Assembly (NCBI RefSeq): GCF_011250565.1
Contig: NZ_JAANMS010000021.1
Span: 1-64,000 of the forward strand
Source of the DNA: Nocardioides sp. IC4_145
GTDB taxonomy: Bacteria > Actinomycetota > Actinomycetes > Propionibacteriales > Nocardioidaceae
DNA length: 64,000 nt
Reading direction: 5' to 3'
The translations under genes and the position numbers were made by a program. The notes below the pieces were generated by a model, which worked only from the letters and a program-made list of their open reading frames with translations, ran no database searches and had not been told where the DNA came from. Shown piece after piece: positions 25,468 through 34,965 of the stretch. Position 1 is the stretch's first letter; each line of letters opens with the position of its first letter.

Positions 25468-25772
25468 CCGGCGACCGATCGCACCCACCCGCGGTGTCGG
25501 AGATCGGCACTCGCGCTGGCCTGCCTGCTCGACCCTCGCAACTGGGCTCTCCGCCCGTCTCGGCCCCACAGGCCCGGCTGGACTGTTGCCAGGTCGGTCG
25601 CCATGCCCATCCCGCCCACTGGGGGCGCCCCTTCCGCCCAGATAGACGCGACCACAGAGGATCGTGGCTTGCGGTCGGGCGCGGCGATCGGCGCGAACAT
25701 CCCGCGCGGCAGGGCGCGTCCCTCTAGAATGCTGAACCAGCAACGGTTGATGACGCGAAAGGGTGCTGGGGG
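25468..25772. other. Intergenic region at the left edge of the low-GC island
   Basis: No credible gene is seen. A possible -10 TAGAAT lies at 25725-25730, about 43 bases before the first ABC-3C gene. GAAAGGGTG (25758-25766) is its likely ribosome-binding site. Base composition falls from about here. No attachment-site repeat or tRNA was recognised. Confidence 0.5.
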
Positions 25773-26867
25773 GTGACTGCTTCGACGGCAGCAGTGGTCC
25801 TCTCAGATCTACCCGAGCCATCAGCCTGCCCACCGCTCATTCTCGCTGGACCTCCGGTTCCGCCTGCTCATCGCGTCTTCTTCTACTCCAGCGGTGAGTG
25901 GGAGGAGTTCATCAAGGAATGGTCCCTCGGGCTAGACGAGACCTACGTCCAGGTCAAGCGGCTCGGCGGTAGCGGCGACGAAGGTATCGATGTCGCCGGC
26001 TTCAAGTCCGACCAGCAGTTGGAAGGTCCGTGGGACTGCTTCCAAGGCAAGCACTACGCCGGTCCGATTGGGCCCTCAGACGCGTGGCCGGAAGTGCTCA
26101 AGGTCTTCTTGCATGTGGTCGCCGGTGACTACGTCATGCCCGACACGTACAGGTTCCTCGCGCCGAAGGGCTGCAGCACCACGCTGAACCGGTTGCTGAG
26201 CAAGCCGTCGAAACTTCGGAAGAGGTTCCTCGAGGCGGTGGCGGACGGCCAGTCTTTGGTGAAGGGCATCGACGCGAAGACGTTGGCCCGAGTGCGTGAC
26301 CTGGCGCAGGGGACCGACTTCTCCATGTTTAGGTCGGTGGAACTGCACGAGGCCCTTGACACGCACAAGAAAACTCCGCACTACGTGGCACGCTTTGGCG
26401 GTGCCTACCTGCCGTCGCCGTCGCCGTTCTCTGAGCCGCCGGATGAGTTCGGAGAGCACGAGGTCACCTACATCTCGGAGTTGCGCAAGGTCTATGCCGA
26501 GGGCTGCGCGAATGACCTCTCCGACGCGAGCACCTTCGGGGCGCACCCGACCTTCGGCGAGCATTTCAAACGGCAGAGGTATTCGTTCTACGCCGCCGAG
26601 TCCGTTCGGATGGACGCGCGGGACGCGGTGCCCGACGGCACTTTCGAGAGACTTCAGGATGACGTTTATGACGGTGTGATTGAGACTGCTGCGGCGCAGC
26701 ACGACTCGGGCATGAAGCGTCTGACGGCGGTGCTTGAGCACTCGACGGTCGTCGACTTGAGTTCGCATCCCTTGGTGTCGTGGGCCGCTCCGCAGGCCCG
26801 GAGAGGCATCTGCCACCAGTTGGCCAACGACGAACGTATGACCTGGATCCCACAGGAGCAGTCGTGA
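25773..26867 (+). CDS. Putative ABC-3C effector with nuclease-like N-terminus
   Basis: A 364-residue protein, first of three tightly linked genes. Around residues 42-95 there is a pattern compatible with a PD-(D/E)xK nuclease fold: helix EWEEFIKEW, then GSGDEGIDVAGF with Asp73, a strand, and CFQGKHY with Gln91-x-Lys93. This resembles the D...QxK active site of Mrr-like enzymes. The C-terminal ~200 residues are helical, with no motif I know; in ABC-3C systems this part contacts the partners. Start GTG 25773, preceded by GAAAGGGTG. Base composition is clearly lower in GC than the flanking genes, pointing to transfer. Nuclease activity is inference. Confidence 0.68.
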   Translation: MTASTAAVVLSDLPEPSACPPLILAGPPVPPAHRVFFYSSGEWEEFIKEWSLGLDETYVQVKRLGGSGDEGIDVAGFKSDQQLEGPWDCFQGKHYAGPIGPSDAWPEVLKVFLHVVAGDYVMPDTYRFLAPKGCSTTLNRLLSKPSKLRKRFLEAVADGQSLVKGIDAKTLARVRDLAQGTDFSMFRSVELHEALDTHKKTPHYVARFGGAYLPSPSPFSEPPDEFGEHEVTYISELRKVYAEGCANDLSDASTFGAHPTFGEHFKRQRYSFYAAESVRMDARDAVPDGTFERLQDDVYDGVIETAAAQHDSGMKRLTAVLEHSTVVDLSSHPLVSWAAPQARRGICHQLANDERMTWIPQEQS

Positions 26868-27334
26868 AGCCGCTCAACAGCCCTCTCGAAGTCGGCCTGC
26901 GGGTGTTGATGCTGCTGCAGGAGGCTTTCCCGCAGCACTTGGACCTGAATCAGCTTGTTCTACTCGACCACTCCTTGCTGCACAGTGCCGATCTCGGGGG
27001 GCCGGAAAGCCTTCATCCGGCCGTCCCAATTCGTGCCGGTGAACTCGGCATCAAGCGTGAGGCGATCGAGGCGGGCTTGGAGGTTATGGTTCGGGCCGAG
27101 CTCGCGCAGGCTGGCGTGGGTGATGGCGGTATCGAGTTCTGGGCCAGCGAGTCGGCCGACGGATTCACCAATCTGCTGGAAACGGAGTACGCGAGCCAGC
27201 TCCACTCCCGCGCCGCTTGGGTCGTCGCCCATTTCGGCACGCTTGACGAGCAGTCGCTCCGATCAGCACTGTCGTCGGTCGCGAAGCACTGGTCGGAAGA
27301 GTTCACGCCGGTCGCCGAGGAAGAGTTGTACTGA
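26864..27334 (+). CDS. Putative ABC-3C middle component
   Basis: A 156-residue, mostly helical protein. It starts VKPLNSPLEVGLRVLMLLQEAFPQ, a small winged-helix-like opening found in middle components of ABC-three-component systems, continues with LNQLVLLDHSLLHSADLGGPESLHP, and ends acidic (EEFTPVAEEELY). The GTG overlaps the effector stop and the ATPase ATG follows two bases after its own stop, so the three products are made together. Its role would be to couple the ATPase to the effector. Assignment rests on order, size and opening motif. Confidence 0.66.
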   Translation: MKPLNSPLEVGLRVLMLLQEAFPQHLDLNQLVLLDHSLLHSADLGGPESLHPAVPIRAGELGIKREAIEAGLEVMVRAELAQAGVGDGGIEFWASESADGFTNLLETEYASQLHSRAAWVVAHFGTLDEQSLRSALSSVAKHWSEEFTPVAEEELY

Positions 27335-27336
27335 CC

Positions 27337-29208
27337 ATGCTCCAGCTGAGACTCCTTCACCTGACCTTCATCGGTAAGAACGTCGAGCCCGCGAGCGTCG
27401 CATTCGGCCCGGCAGTGACGCTCGTGCGCGGTCCTTCGGATACCGGCAAGTCGTTCATCGTCGACGCCGTCGACTTCATGCTGGGCGCGAACGCGCTGAA
27501 GGAGATTCCCGAACGCGAGGGCTACTCGACGGTGCTACTTGGGCTCGAGTTACCGGACACAACCGTAGTCACCCTGAGTCGGTCGGTAGACGGCGGCAAC
27601 TTCGGCGTTTACTACGCAGATGTGCGAGAGGGTCCGCTCGGTGTTCCAGACGACACGTTGGCGGCGAAGCACAACCCGGTTGCGCTAGGAAACGTCTCTC
27701 GGTACCTGCTGAACGCCATCGGGCTCGACGGGCGCAAGGTTCGGAAGAATGCGCGGAACGAGACGGACAGCCTGAGTTTTCGCAACGTCGCCCACCTGTG
27801 CGTAGTTGATGAGACGCAGATGCAAGCCGATGTGCCGCCAGCGCTGACCGGAAGTTACGTTACGAAGACGAAGGAGATGTCCGTCCTAAAGGTATTCCTT
27901 CAGGACGAGGATGACTCAAGTCTGATTCCCGTCGAGTCGAGGTCTGAGTTGGCGAAGCTCAGCAACGCCAAAGTCGACGTCGTTGACCGGCTGCTCCGTG
28001 AGCTTGAGGCGCAACTATCCGGTACGCTTGAGGCCTCTGACCTGCGCGACCAGCTGGCCAGGCTCAACGCCTCGATTGACCAGCGGAGCGGCTCCGTTAG
28101 CCAGCTGGTTGAGCGCCGTGCCTCCGTGACGAAACAACTTGGTGACCAACAGAAGCAGTTTGCCGCATACGAGGCGGAGTGGGGCGACACGAACGCGCTC
28201 AAGAACCGATTCGACCTCCTTAGTAAGCGGTACGCCTCTGACCTCGCCCGTCTCGCCACGGTGCGAGAGACCGGCATGCTGCTCGGCTACTTCACGGCCG
28301 GCACCTGCGTCTTCTGTGGTGCCGAGCCCGCGAACCAACACAAGAACACGGCTTGTGAGGGAGACACAACCAGCTTCGGTGCCGCCGTCGATGAGCAGGC
28401 CCGACGCACTCGTGTGCTTGCTAACGACCTTCAAGCCACAATTGCCGATGTTAACGACCGGCGTGAGGAACTCCGACGACTCGCCACCCGGTCGGACGCG
28501 TCGCGCAAGGAACTCGAGGCGGGCCTGGCCGAACTCGAGGAGTTGCTGGCCTCGGACAACAGCGAGCTCAAGCAACTCCTCGGCAAGCGGGCATCCATCG
28601 AGCGGTCCTTGAGTCTGTATGACCAGGTGGAGACGCTTGAGAAGATGAAGCGCATCGTCGTGGACGAGTCCACCGCTGAGACAGCTGCTGTTGCGGCGAG
28701 CGTGAGCCTGCGGGCTCAGCGCGAGTTCTCGGGCGAGTTGGCAGAGCGCCTCGCAGCGTGGGGGTTCCCCACGCCAAACGAGGTGCGCTACGACGCGCTG
28801 TCGCAGGATGTCGTGGCAGGAGACCAGCTGAGGTCGTCACACGGTAAGGGCGTTCGTGCCATCCTGCACGCTGCGTTCACGCTGAGCCTGGCGAAGTACT
28901 GCACTGACCGGGAGATTCCGCACCCGGGTTTCGTGGTGCTTGACACGCCGGTGCTGACCTACCGGCCACCGGACCAAGACCCACTGGCCGACGGCGAGCC
29001 GCCCCGACACGTGGTCGATGGCTTCTATCGCGATATCCAGCGGCAGGCGACGGGTCAGGTCATCGTCATGGAGAACACCGACCCGACCGAGGCGCTGGAC
29101 GACCAGACGGTGGAGATCGTCTTCACGGCGCGGGAGCACGGCAGGTACGGGTTCTTCCCGGTAGACGGACTCCGAGGTGCGACGCGGCAGAGCGACCCGC
29201 ACGCCTGA
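27337..29208 (+). CDS. SMC/Rad50-like ABC ATPase of the ABC-3C system
   Basis: A 623-residue ATPase with split ABC halves around a coiled coil. Walker A GPSDTGKS is at residues 32-39. The middle (about 190-470) is coiled coil with a hinge carrying CVFC (Cys324, Cys327), His334 and Cys340, a zinc-hook-like set. The signature-like segment SSHGKGVR is at 500-507 and Walker B GFVVLDTP at 531-538. This architecture (DUF3732/AAA-15-like) is that of ABC-3C ATPases, thought to sense altered nucleic acid and release the effector. The ATG at 27337 comes two bases after the middle-component stop. One 60-base stretch (27841-27900) has exactly 30 G/C, far below the window norm. Confidence 0.8.
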   Translation: MLQLRLLHLTFIGKNVEPASVAFGPAVTLVRGPSDTGKSFIVDAVDFMLGANALKEIPEREGYSTVLLGLELPDTTVVTLSRSVDGGNFGVYYADVREGPLGVPDDTLAAKHNPVALGNVSRYLLNAIGLDGRKVRKNARNETDSLSFRNVAHLCVVDETQMQADVPPALTGSYVTKTKEMSVLKVFLQDEDDSSLIPVESRSELAKLSNAKVDVVDRLLRELEAQLSGTLEASDLRDQLARLNASIDQRSGSVSQLVERRASVTKQLGDQQKQFAAYEAEWGDTNALKNRFDLLSKRYASDLARLATVRETGMLLGYFTAGTCVFCGAEPANQHKNTACEGDTTSFGAAVDEQARRTRVLANDLQATIADVNDRREELRRLATRSDASRKELEAGLAELEELLASDNSELKQLLGKRASIERSLSLYDQVETLEKMKRIVVDESTAETAAVAASVSLRAQREFSGELAERLAAWGFPTPNEVRYDALSQDVVAGDQLRSSHGKGVRAILHAAFTLSLAKYCTDREIPHPGFVVLDTPVLTYRPPDQDPLADGEPPRHVVDGFYRDIQRQATGQVIVMENTDPTEALDDQTVEIVFTAREHGRYGFFPVDGLRGATRQSDPHA

Positions 29209-29315
29209 ATCACAAGCCGCGTCATTCCGCCGCCTGACACCCGCGTACCCGCATCCAGTCGTCGAAGATGCGGATAGGCGGGCGACGCCTCGACAGCCCG
29301 CGCAAGACAGGTGCG

Positions 29316-29717
29316 TCATCGCAGCTTGCTAGCGCGCTTGCCGAGCCTGCTCGCGATTACTCCGGCGGTGACTACGGCGCCAACAAGCAGGATGAAGAAC
29401 ACCAGGACACTTGCGCGGAGAGTGCTGAAGGCTTCAGAGGTGTCGATTGCGTTCACGACGTCGGCGACGAGGGGCAGCATGATGGCCGCTACAGCTCCCC
29501 CGGCGAGCGTAAGTCCCCACGCGATCCAGCGGTATGCGCTGCATCGTTGAGCGAGCTGGCGCCTGTCTGCTGCCACGTCCGGCCTCGGACGGTTGAGTAG
29601 TTCGGTGACGACGGGCCAGATAGCGGCAAGGTACGCCGCGACGATGGCGATGAGAAGGCTGACCACCGAGAATGCGTCGGTGATGTGGTCGTCGAGGCCG
29701 TCGACCGGCTTCTTCAT
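29316..29717 (-). CDS. Small membrane protein of unknown function
   Basis: A 133-residue protein with three hydrophobic segments: about residues 15-40 (AFSVVSLLIAIVAAYLAAIW), 65-90 (IAWGLTLAGGAVAAIMLPLV) and 103-122 (VLVFFILLVGAVVTAGVIA), and a basic C-terminus. Its ATG overlaps the stop of the next minus-strand gene upstream. I recognise no family. It converges on the ABC-3C ATPase gene. The pair of overlapping genes here could be an accessory to the conflict system or an independent cargo. Confidence 0.65.
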   Translation of the reverse strand: MKKPVDGLDDHITDAFSVVSLLIAIVAAYLAAIWPVVTELLNRPRPDVAADRRQLAQRCSAYRWIAWGLTLAGGAVAAIMLPLVADVVNAIDTSEAFSTLRASVLVFFILLVGAVVTAGVIASRLGKRASKLR

Positions 29718-30274
29718 TCGGGCTCAGTGACTTCGTTAAGCCCGAGCTGGGAACGCAGACCGTTAAGAGTTTCGGTGGGGAACGCCCATACCGCGCCGCG
29801 TTTGGATTCGGGGTTGGGTTTGTCGCCGGCACGCCACATCCGCTGGGCCCGTTCACGTACGAAACCTGCGGGGAGCATGATCTCCCAGCGCTCGGCCTCC
29901 GGATCCCATGACGGGTGCTCGAGACGGTCACGTAGTGCTGACGTGGCGAGCGAATCGAGTTCGTAGCGGTATCGAGCAAGGGTTGATGCGACGACCCGCC
30001 TGGCGCCGGCGTCCGTGAGCTTGAACAGCGTGGCGACTAGCGTTTCTGATTCGTCCATGGTCATGCCGGCCACGAGGAGACGGTAGACCCGGTACATGCG
30101 CAGGTCCGTCATGGTGGAAAACACGGCTGCCCCTGTGGCGTAGGCGATTGCTTCGGCCGCGCCAGCAGTCAAGATCAGTTGGATGGTTCGGTCGACGTTT
30201 GTCTCACCCAGCAGTTCCGCCAGCCGGGCGCGGTCCGATTCGGTGACGTCTACCTTTAGTTGGGTTTGGGGCAT
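29714..30274 (-). CDS. Protein of unknown function, coupled to the small membrane protein
   Basis: A 186-residue soluble protein, not recognised. Start chosen at ATG 30274 (MPQTQL) because GAGAGGCGG precedes it by about 5-7 bases; an in-frame ATG lies at 30295. The N-terminus TESDRARLAELLGETNVDRTIQLILTAG looks like a short helical regulator. The middle is helical and the C-terminus has WEIMLPAGFVRERAQRMWRAGDK. There are no membrane segments. It overlaps the membrane-protein gene by four bases, so the two act together. It lies in the lower-GC island. Confidence 0.6.
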   Translation of the reverse strand: MPQTQLKVDVTESDRARLAELLGETNVDRTIQLILTAGAAEAIAYATGAAVFSTMTDLRMYRVYRLLVAGMTMDESETLVATLFKLTDAGARRVVASTLARYRYELDSLATSALRDRLEHPSWDPEAERWEIMLPAGFVRERAQRMWRAGDKPNPESKRGAVWAFPTETLNGLRSQLGLNEVTEPE

Positions 30275-30618
30275 CTGTGCCGCCTCTCGGGTCATGAGCG
30301 GTTCCAGGGTGGTCTCGCACTGAGCCAAAGAACACTCGACGCCTAGCCTGCCTTACGGCGATGGGTCGGAAGGGAGAAGCGGACGCGTTGCCCGTGAGCA
30401 CATTCAAGCATCTGCATGAACGGCTCACCGCTCACGAGTTCCGACTTGTAGCGAACGCGCTAGTTGGAAGTCAGGAGTCCGCATGCCGGACGATCGCGAT
30501 GGGTGCGTCTTTCCGCCGCCTGTCGGCGTTCGTAGGCGCGCACACACGTGACCGTGAGGGAGGAGCCGGGAGCGAGCAGCCGGACGCCCTCGGCCCGGGT
30601 GTGTCCAGGGGGCCGCGG
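30275..30618. other. Intergenic region, no gene seen
   Basis: Between two minus-strand genes. Long open frames on the plus strand that cross it continue antisense through the hydrolase gene and lack plausible codon bias. No repeat, RNA gene or strong hairpin was recognised. Confidence 0.4.
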
Positions 30619-31155
30619 TCAGTCGATCAGCCTGTCGAGGAGTTCGAACGAGGCGTACTCCTGGTCCATGTCACCGAAGTGGCCGTCATCCCGAACGATC
30701 TGGGTGCCGCCGAGCCGCTCGAACATGGCGCGCCCTTGGTTGTCGTCGCAGCCGTAGGGGTCCTGGCGCGAGTTGATGAAGTAGAGGTCGCGGACATGGG
30801 CTCGGATCGCTGCCCAGTCGTAGTCGTCCTGCAGCACGGGCTCCTCCTCGGCGTTGGGCTGAGTGCAGTAGCCGGCGACGAGGATGGCCTGGTCGACCTT
30901 CGTGTCGATCTTCTCCAGGACGGCGAGCAACAGCGCTGCGCCGCCTGAGTGGCCGACCAGCACGGTGTCTGCATCGAACGTGTGGTTGGCGAGCACCTTG
31001 GGCAAGAACGTCGCGATGGGCTCCGAGTTGAGGTCACGGTAGTGCCGCGCCTCGACGGAGTAGCCGCGCTCGGTCAACCGCTTGCGGAGCCATGGCAGCC
31101 ACAGGACGTCGGGGTGCGCGCCGGTTCCGTGGAAGAGGATCGCTTTGCGGGTCAC
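30619..31155 (-). CDS. RBBP9/YdeN-type small alpha/beta hydrolase
   Basis: A 178-residue alpha/beta hydrolase. It opens with AILFHGTGAHPDVLWLPWL (oxyanion-hole HG), has the nucleophile elbow GHSGG near residue 84, an acid in INSRQDPYGC, and the catalytic histidine in DDGHFGDMD. Size and motif order fit the RBBP9/YdeN group of small serine hydrolases. The substrate is unknown. I start at GTG 31155 (VTRKAIL), since the family begins there; an ATG 16 codons earlier adds only basic low-complexity residues. It closes the lower-GC island on the right. Confidence 0.8.
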   Translation of the reverse strand: MTRKAILFHGTGAHPDVLWLPWLRKRLTERGYSVEARHYRDLNSEPIATFLPKVLANHTFDADTVLVGHSGGAALLLAVLEKIDTKVDQAILVAGYCTQPNAEEEPVLQDDYDWAAIRAHVRDLYFINSRQDPYGCDDNQGRAMFERLGGTQIVRDDGHFGDMDQEYASFELLDRLID

Positions 31156-31628
31156 GGGGCGACGATCGCAGACGGCTTCGGATCGGCTGCGTCGCAAGCT
31201 CACGCGACCGCGTCGTGGCTGGGATCGGTGGAGGTGATCGACGTCCCGTCCTCATGGGTCAGTGCATCGGCTCTGCGGACGCCAGCCGCCCTTCCCAAGG
31301 GGCTCGGAACCGTCGATCGGAATGTTCGCGAGATCGACAGGGCCACGCGTTCAGCAGTGACCGGCGGCGTTACGTCTGTTCGCCGCCTGCGCCCATGACC
31401 GGAGTGGGCACGAACAGCCATGACTGGGCGATGGCGTCACCTCCTGCGAACCGAGTCAGCCGGATCGACCGGGCCGGGTCCACCGCGGTGTCGATGACCG
31501 GGACGCTCGCCTACCCAATTACGAGTACTGGAGCACCCATCGCCACCACCGGGCGCCCGTACGTCCTAACGTCGCCGCGCTCGGCGTGATCTGGATCACG
31601 CCAACATCCCCGCTCGGGAGGGAGTCGC
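31156..31628. other. Intergenic region at the right edge of the island
   Basis: 473 bases between a minus-strand hydrolase and the plus-strand GH3 gene, so it should contain two divergent promoters. I see no convincing gene, RNA or attachment site. The Shine-Dalgarno of the GH3 gene (GGGAGGGAG, 31616-31624) is at its right end. It could be decayed sequence at the island border. Confidence 0.4.
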
Positions 31629-34376
31629 ATGATGCGACCGGCCGCGAAGACCACAGCGCTTCTCACGGCAGGGCTGGTCGTGCCGGCCCTGCTGGCGGCG
31701 ATGCTCTCGGCGCCACCGGCTGCCGGCGAGCCCGCCGCCTCGCCCGGCGCCCTGTCCTCCTCGAGCCCGGACCGGGCGGGCCGGGCCGACCGGGCCTGGC
31801 TGGCCGCCGACCTGTCGCCCGACCAGAGGGCCGATCGCCTCGCCGCGGTGATGACCCGCGAGGAGAAGCTCCAGCTCTTCGAGGCCAACCCCTCCACCCC
31901 GATCCCCGAGCTGGGGGTGCCCGCGCGCAAGGAGAAGGACGGCTGCTGCGGCGTCAGCCTGGCCGACTCCGCCCAGACGCCCACCACGGGACTGCCGAAG
32001 AGCATCTCGCTGGCAGCGACCTTCAGCCAGCAGCTCGCACGCCGGTACGGCCTGCAGATCGGACGCGAGGCCTGGCGCACCGGATTCGCCGGAGTGACCG
32101 CCCCGACCTCGGACCTGATCCGCACCCCGCACTTCGGTCGCCGCGGCGAGTCGTTCAGCGAGGACCCCCTGCTGGCCGGGCGTCTTCCCGCAGCGGTGGT
32201 CGAAGGGGTGCAGCAGCAGCCCGGCGTCTACTCGCTGGCCAAGCACTACGTGGGCAACCACCAGGAGACGTCTCGCCAAGGCGTCAACCAGGTCATCCCC
32301 GAGCGGGCGCTGCACGAGATCTACGCCCGACCGTGGGAGCACATCGTCAAGAGCGCGGACCCGGGCGCCGTGATGTGCGCCTTCCAGCAGGTCAACGGCG
32401 AGTACGCCTGCGCGAACGACCACCTCCTCGAGGACATCCTGAAGCGGGCGTGGAAGTTCCCCGGCTGGGTGTCCTCCGACTTCAACGCCTGCCCCGACTA
32501 CACCGCCTACACCCACGGCGTCGACATCTGCGCTCCCGACCTCGGCAGCGACTCGGTGGAGCAGGCACTGGCCGACGGGACCCTCAGCGAGCGCCGCTTC
32601 GAGGACATGGTGCACCGCATCCTGCGCACGTTCTTCGCGCAGGGCGTCATCGACAACCCTCCGCCCGGCACGCTGACCGTTCCCTCCCAGGACGTACCCG
32701 GAGGCGTCGTCCCGGCCTTCATGCTCGACGAGGGCGCGCGGCTCGCCCGCCGGGTCGCCGGCCAAGGTGCGGTGCTGCTCAAGAACAGCGCCGGCCTGCT
32801 CCCGCTGTCGCCGAACGACTCGGTCGCGCTGATCGGGCCCGACGCCGACCGGTACATCGACATGTTCGGCAGTCCGTCGGTGCCGAACCCCGGACGGCTC
32901 AGCACCATCGTCGACGGTGTGACCGCGCGCTCCGCCGCGCAGGTCACCTACCGTCCGGGTGGCGACACCACCCGGTACGGCGACACCCTCGGCGGTGCCG
33001 CGCCCGTGCCCTCGGGCGTCCTCAGCCCGCCCGGGGCCGACGGCGGCCAGCGGGGACTCCGCGCCTCCTACTTCCTCGGGTTCCGAGGGGACGACCCGCG
33101 CGGAGCCGACCTGGTCCGTGTCGAGGACCAGGTCAACCACCGCACCGGCACGGGCGGGCTGATCGGGTTCTTCGGCCTCAACCCGAGCCCGGCCCCGCTG
33201 ATCCCCCTCCCGTTCGCGGTGCAGCCCATGACCGCGCTGTACGAGGGCACGCTGACCCCGGCCGTGACCGGGACCTACCGGCTCGGGGTCCGCGGCATGG
33301 GGACGTTCCGACTCAGCGTCGACGGGGAGACCCTGGTGGCCCGGGACCAGGTCGGTCTCCAGGACCACCTCGAGCCCGTCCGCCTCGAAGCAGGACAGGA
33401 GTACGACCTCCGGTTGACCTACCAGCCCGACGCCCCCGGTCAGTGCTGCGGCGCCGACGTGCCCGGACCGACCGTGCGGCTCGCATGGGAGCCGCCGTCG
33501 GCCGAGGCGTCCCCGCAGATCCTCGACGCCGTCCAGGCGGCCGCGCAGGCGGATGTCGCCGTGGTGGTGGTTTCGACCCTGGAGGGCGAGGCCGCGGACC
33601 TGCACTCCCTCCAGCTGCCCCAGGACCAGGACCGCCTCGTCCGCGCCGTCGCCCGAGCCAACCCGAGGACGGTGGTGGTGCTGACCACCGGGGGCCCGGT
33701 GCTCACACCGTGGTTGGGCAGGGTCAGGTCGCTGGTCGAGGCGTGGATCCCCGGCGAGCAGCAGGGACGGGCGGTGGCCGACGTGCTGTACGGCGACGTG
33801 AACCCGGGTGGGAAGCTGCCGGTGACGTTCCCGGCCTCGGAGTCCCAGCCCGAGGAGATCGGCATCGAGAACCCGTCCCTGCAATTCAACGTCCCCAACC
33901 CCACGACGATCTTCCGCGAGGGCGTCAACGTGGGCTACCGGGGCTACGACGCCCGGCGCCTGCGTCCCCGTTTCCCGTTCGGGCACGGCCTGTCGTACAC
34001 CTCGTTCGGCTACTCCCGACTCACGGTCCGCAACCCCCGGGGCTCCGTCGACGGACGAGTGTCGGTGCGGCTCCGCAACACGGGCAGGAGGACCGGGACC
34101 GAGGTCGTGCAGGTCTACCACGGCCGCCTTCCGAACGCGGCGTCCACGCCCCCACGCCAGCTCGTGGGCTGGGCGCGGGTGACGCTCAGGCCCGGACGCA
34201 GCACCACCGTGCGGATCCCGGTTCGAACGGGGAGAAGCGACCGGCTCATGGCGTACTGGAAGGTCGCCGACAACCGCCAGGGCGGCCGATGGGTCACGCC
34301 GAAGGGCCGCGTGCCCATCTACGTCGGCTCGTCCTCTCGGGACATCAGGCTCACCGGCACGCTGCGACTGAAGTGA
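31629..34376 (+). CDS. Secreted GH3 beta-glycosidase with PA14 domain
   Basis: A 915-residue exported hydrolase. Signal peptide at residues 1-35 ([17 protein letters not shown], cleavage after AAGEP). The GH3 N-terminal barrel covers about 60-330 with [11 protein letters not shown] and the nucleophile Asp284 in SSDFNAC (the usual SDW is SDF here). A PA14-type insert lies at about 470-620 ([17 protein letters not shown]). The GH3 C-terminal alpha/beta sandwich follows ([29 protein letters not shown]) and then a fibronectin-like tail ([12 protein letters not shown]). It cleaves terminal beta-linked sugars from plant or fungal polysaccharide or glycosides. Start could be either of two tandem ATGs. 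Confidence 0.9.
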   Translation: MMRPAAKTTALLTAGLVVPALLAAMLSAPPAAGEPAASPGALSSSSPDRAGRADRAWLAADLSPDQRADRLAAVMTREEKLQLFEANPSTPIPELGVPARKEKDGCCGVSLADSAQTPTTGLPKSISLAATFSQQLARRYGLQIGREAWRTGFAGVTAPTSDLIRTPHFGRRGESFSEDPLLAGRLPAAVVEGVQQQPGVYSLAKHYVGNHQETSRQGVNQVIPERALHEIYARPWEHIVKSADPGAVMCAFQQVNGEYACANDHLLEDILKRAWKFPGWVSSDFNACPDYTAYTHGVDICAPDLGSDSVEQALADGTLSERRFEDMVHRILRTFFAQGVIDNPPPGTLTVPSQDVPGGVVPAFMLDEGARLARRVAGQGAVLLKNSAGLLPLSPNDSVALIGPDADRYIDMFGSPSVPNPGRLSTIVDGVTARSAAQVTYRPGGDTTRYGDTLGGAAPVPSGVLSPPGADGGQRGLRASYFLGFRGDDPRGADLVRVEDQVNHRTGTGGLIGFFGLNPSPAPLIPLPFAVQPMTALYEGTLTPAVTGTYRLGVRGMGTFRLSVDGETLVARDQVGLQDHLEPVRLEAGQEYDLRLTYQPDAPGQCCGADVPGPTVRLAWEPPSAEASPQILDAVQAAAQADVAVVVVSTLEGEAADLHSLQLPQDQDRLVRAVARANPRTVVVLTTGGPVLTPWLGRVRSLVEAWIPGEQQGRAVADVLYGDVNPGGKLPVTFPASESQPEEIGIENPSLQFNVPNPTTIFREGVNVGYRGYDARRLRPRFPFGHGLSYTSFGYSRLTVRNPRGSVDGRVSVRLRNTGRRTGTEVVQVYHGRLPNAASTPPRQLVGWARVTLRPGRSTTVRIPVRTGRSDRLMAYWKVADNRQGGRWVTPKGRVPIYVGSSSRDIRLTGTLRLK

Positions 34377-34395
34377 CCCGGCGCAGGCTCGTCCG

Positions 34396-34824
34396 ATGAG
34401 CGGCGGCTACCTCGAACGACCCGCACCGAGCGGCCTCGCCGACGTCGTCGAGATGGTGCTGGACAAGGGCGTCGTGGTCGACGCCTACGCCCGCGTCTCC
34501 CTGCTCGGGATCGAGCTGCTCACCCTCGACGCGCGGGTCGTCATCGCGAGCGTCGACACCTACCTGCGGTTCGCGGAGGCGACCCACCGGCTCGACCTCC
34601 TCGAGAGCGCCCCGACCCAGCTCCCCGACCTCGTCGAGGAGGGCACGGGCGCGCTGATCGAGAACGTCGCCGGGTCGGTGGTCGAGCACAAGGTCGGAGG
34701 CGTCAAGGAGACCGTCGGGGACGTGAAGGACACCGTCGTCGGCACCGTGAAGGAGGGCGTGGAGGACGCCGTCGGCGGGATCGCTCGGCGCGTGCGCGAC
34801 TCGACCGGCCGCGACGACGAGTGA
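34396..34824 (+). CDS. Solitary GvpA/GvpJ-like gas-vesicle-family protein
   Basis: A 142-residue protein. Residues about 11-57 match the GvpA/J/M shell domain: [20 protein letters not shown], then [26 protein letters not shown]. The remaining ~75 residues form an amphipathic tail with repeated VKETV/VKDTV/VKEGV blocks, like LEA proteins. No other gvp genes (GvpN, GvpF/L, GvpK) are present, so an intact gas vesicle is not supported here. It begins 20 bases after the GH3 stop and has no obvious promoter of its own. Confidence 0.82.
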   Translation: MSGGYLERPAPSGLADVVEMVLDKGVVVDAYARVSLLGIELLTLDARVVIASVDTYLRFAEATHRLDLLESAPTQLPDLVEEGTGALIENVAGSVVEHKVGGVKETVGDVKDTVVGTVKEGVEDAVGGIARRVRDSTGRDDE

Positions 34825-34965
34825 CTCGCCGCGGGCCGGTCCCCGCAGCAGAGCCGGACGGGGACCGCTCCTGCCGACGGCTGGAGGCGTAGGTTCGTCG
34901 TCGTCTCCTCCGCGACCGCTGGTGCGCGGCAGAGGAGCCAGCGGACGGGTGAGGCGGGAGTCACC

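Noticed and set aside
30361..31398. Plus-strand open frames of 195 and 149 codons
   Set aside because: They are antisense to the alpha/beta hydrolase and show no family match; the hydrolase catalytic triad is on the minus strand.
25468..31628. A prophage or integrative element
   Set aside because: No integrase, excisionase, portal, terminase or relaxase motifs, and no flanking tRNA or direct repeats were found.
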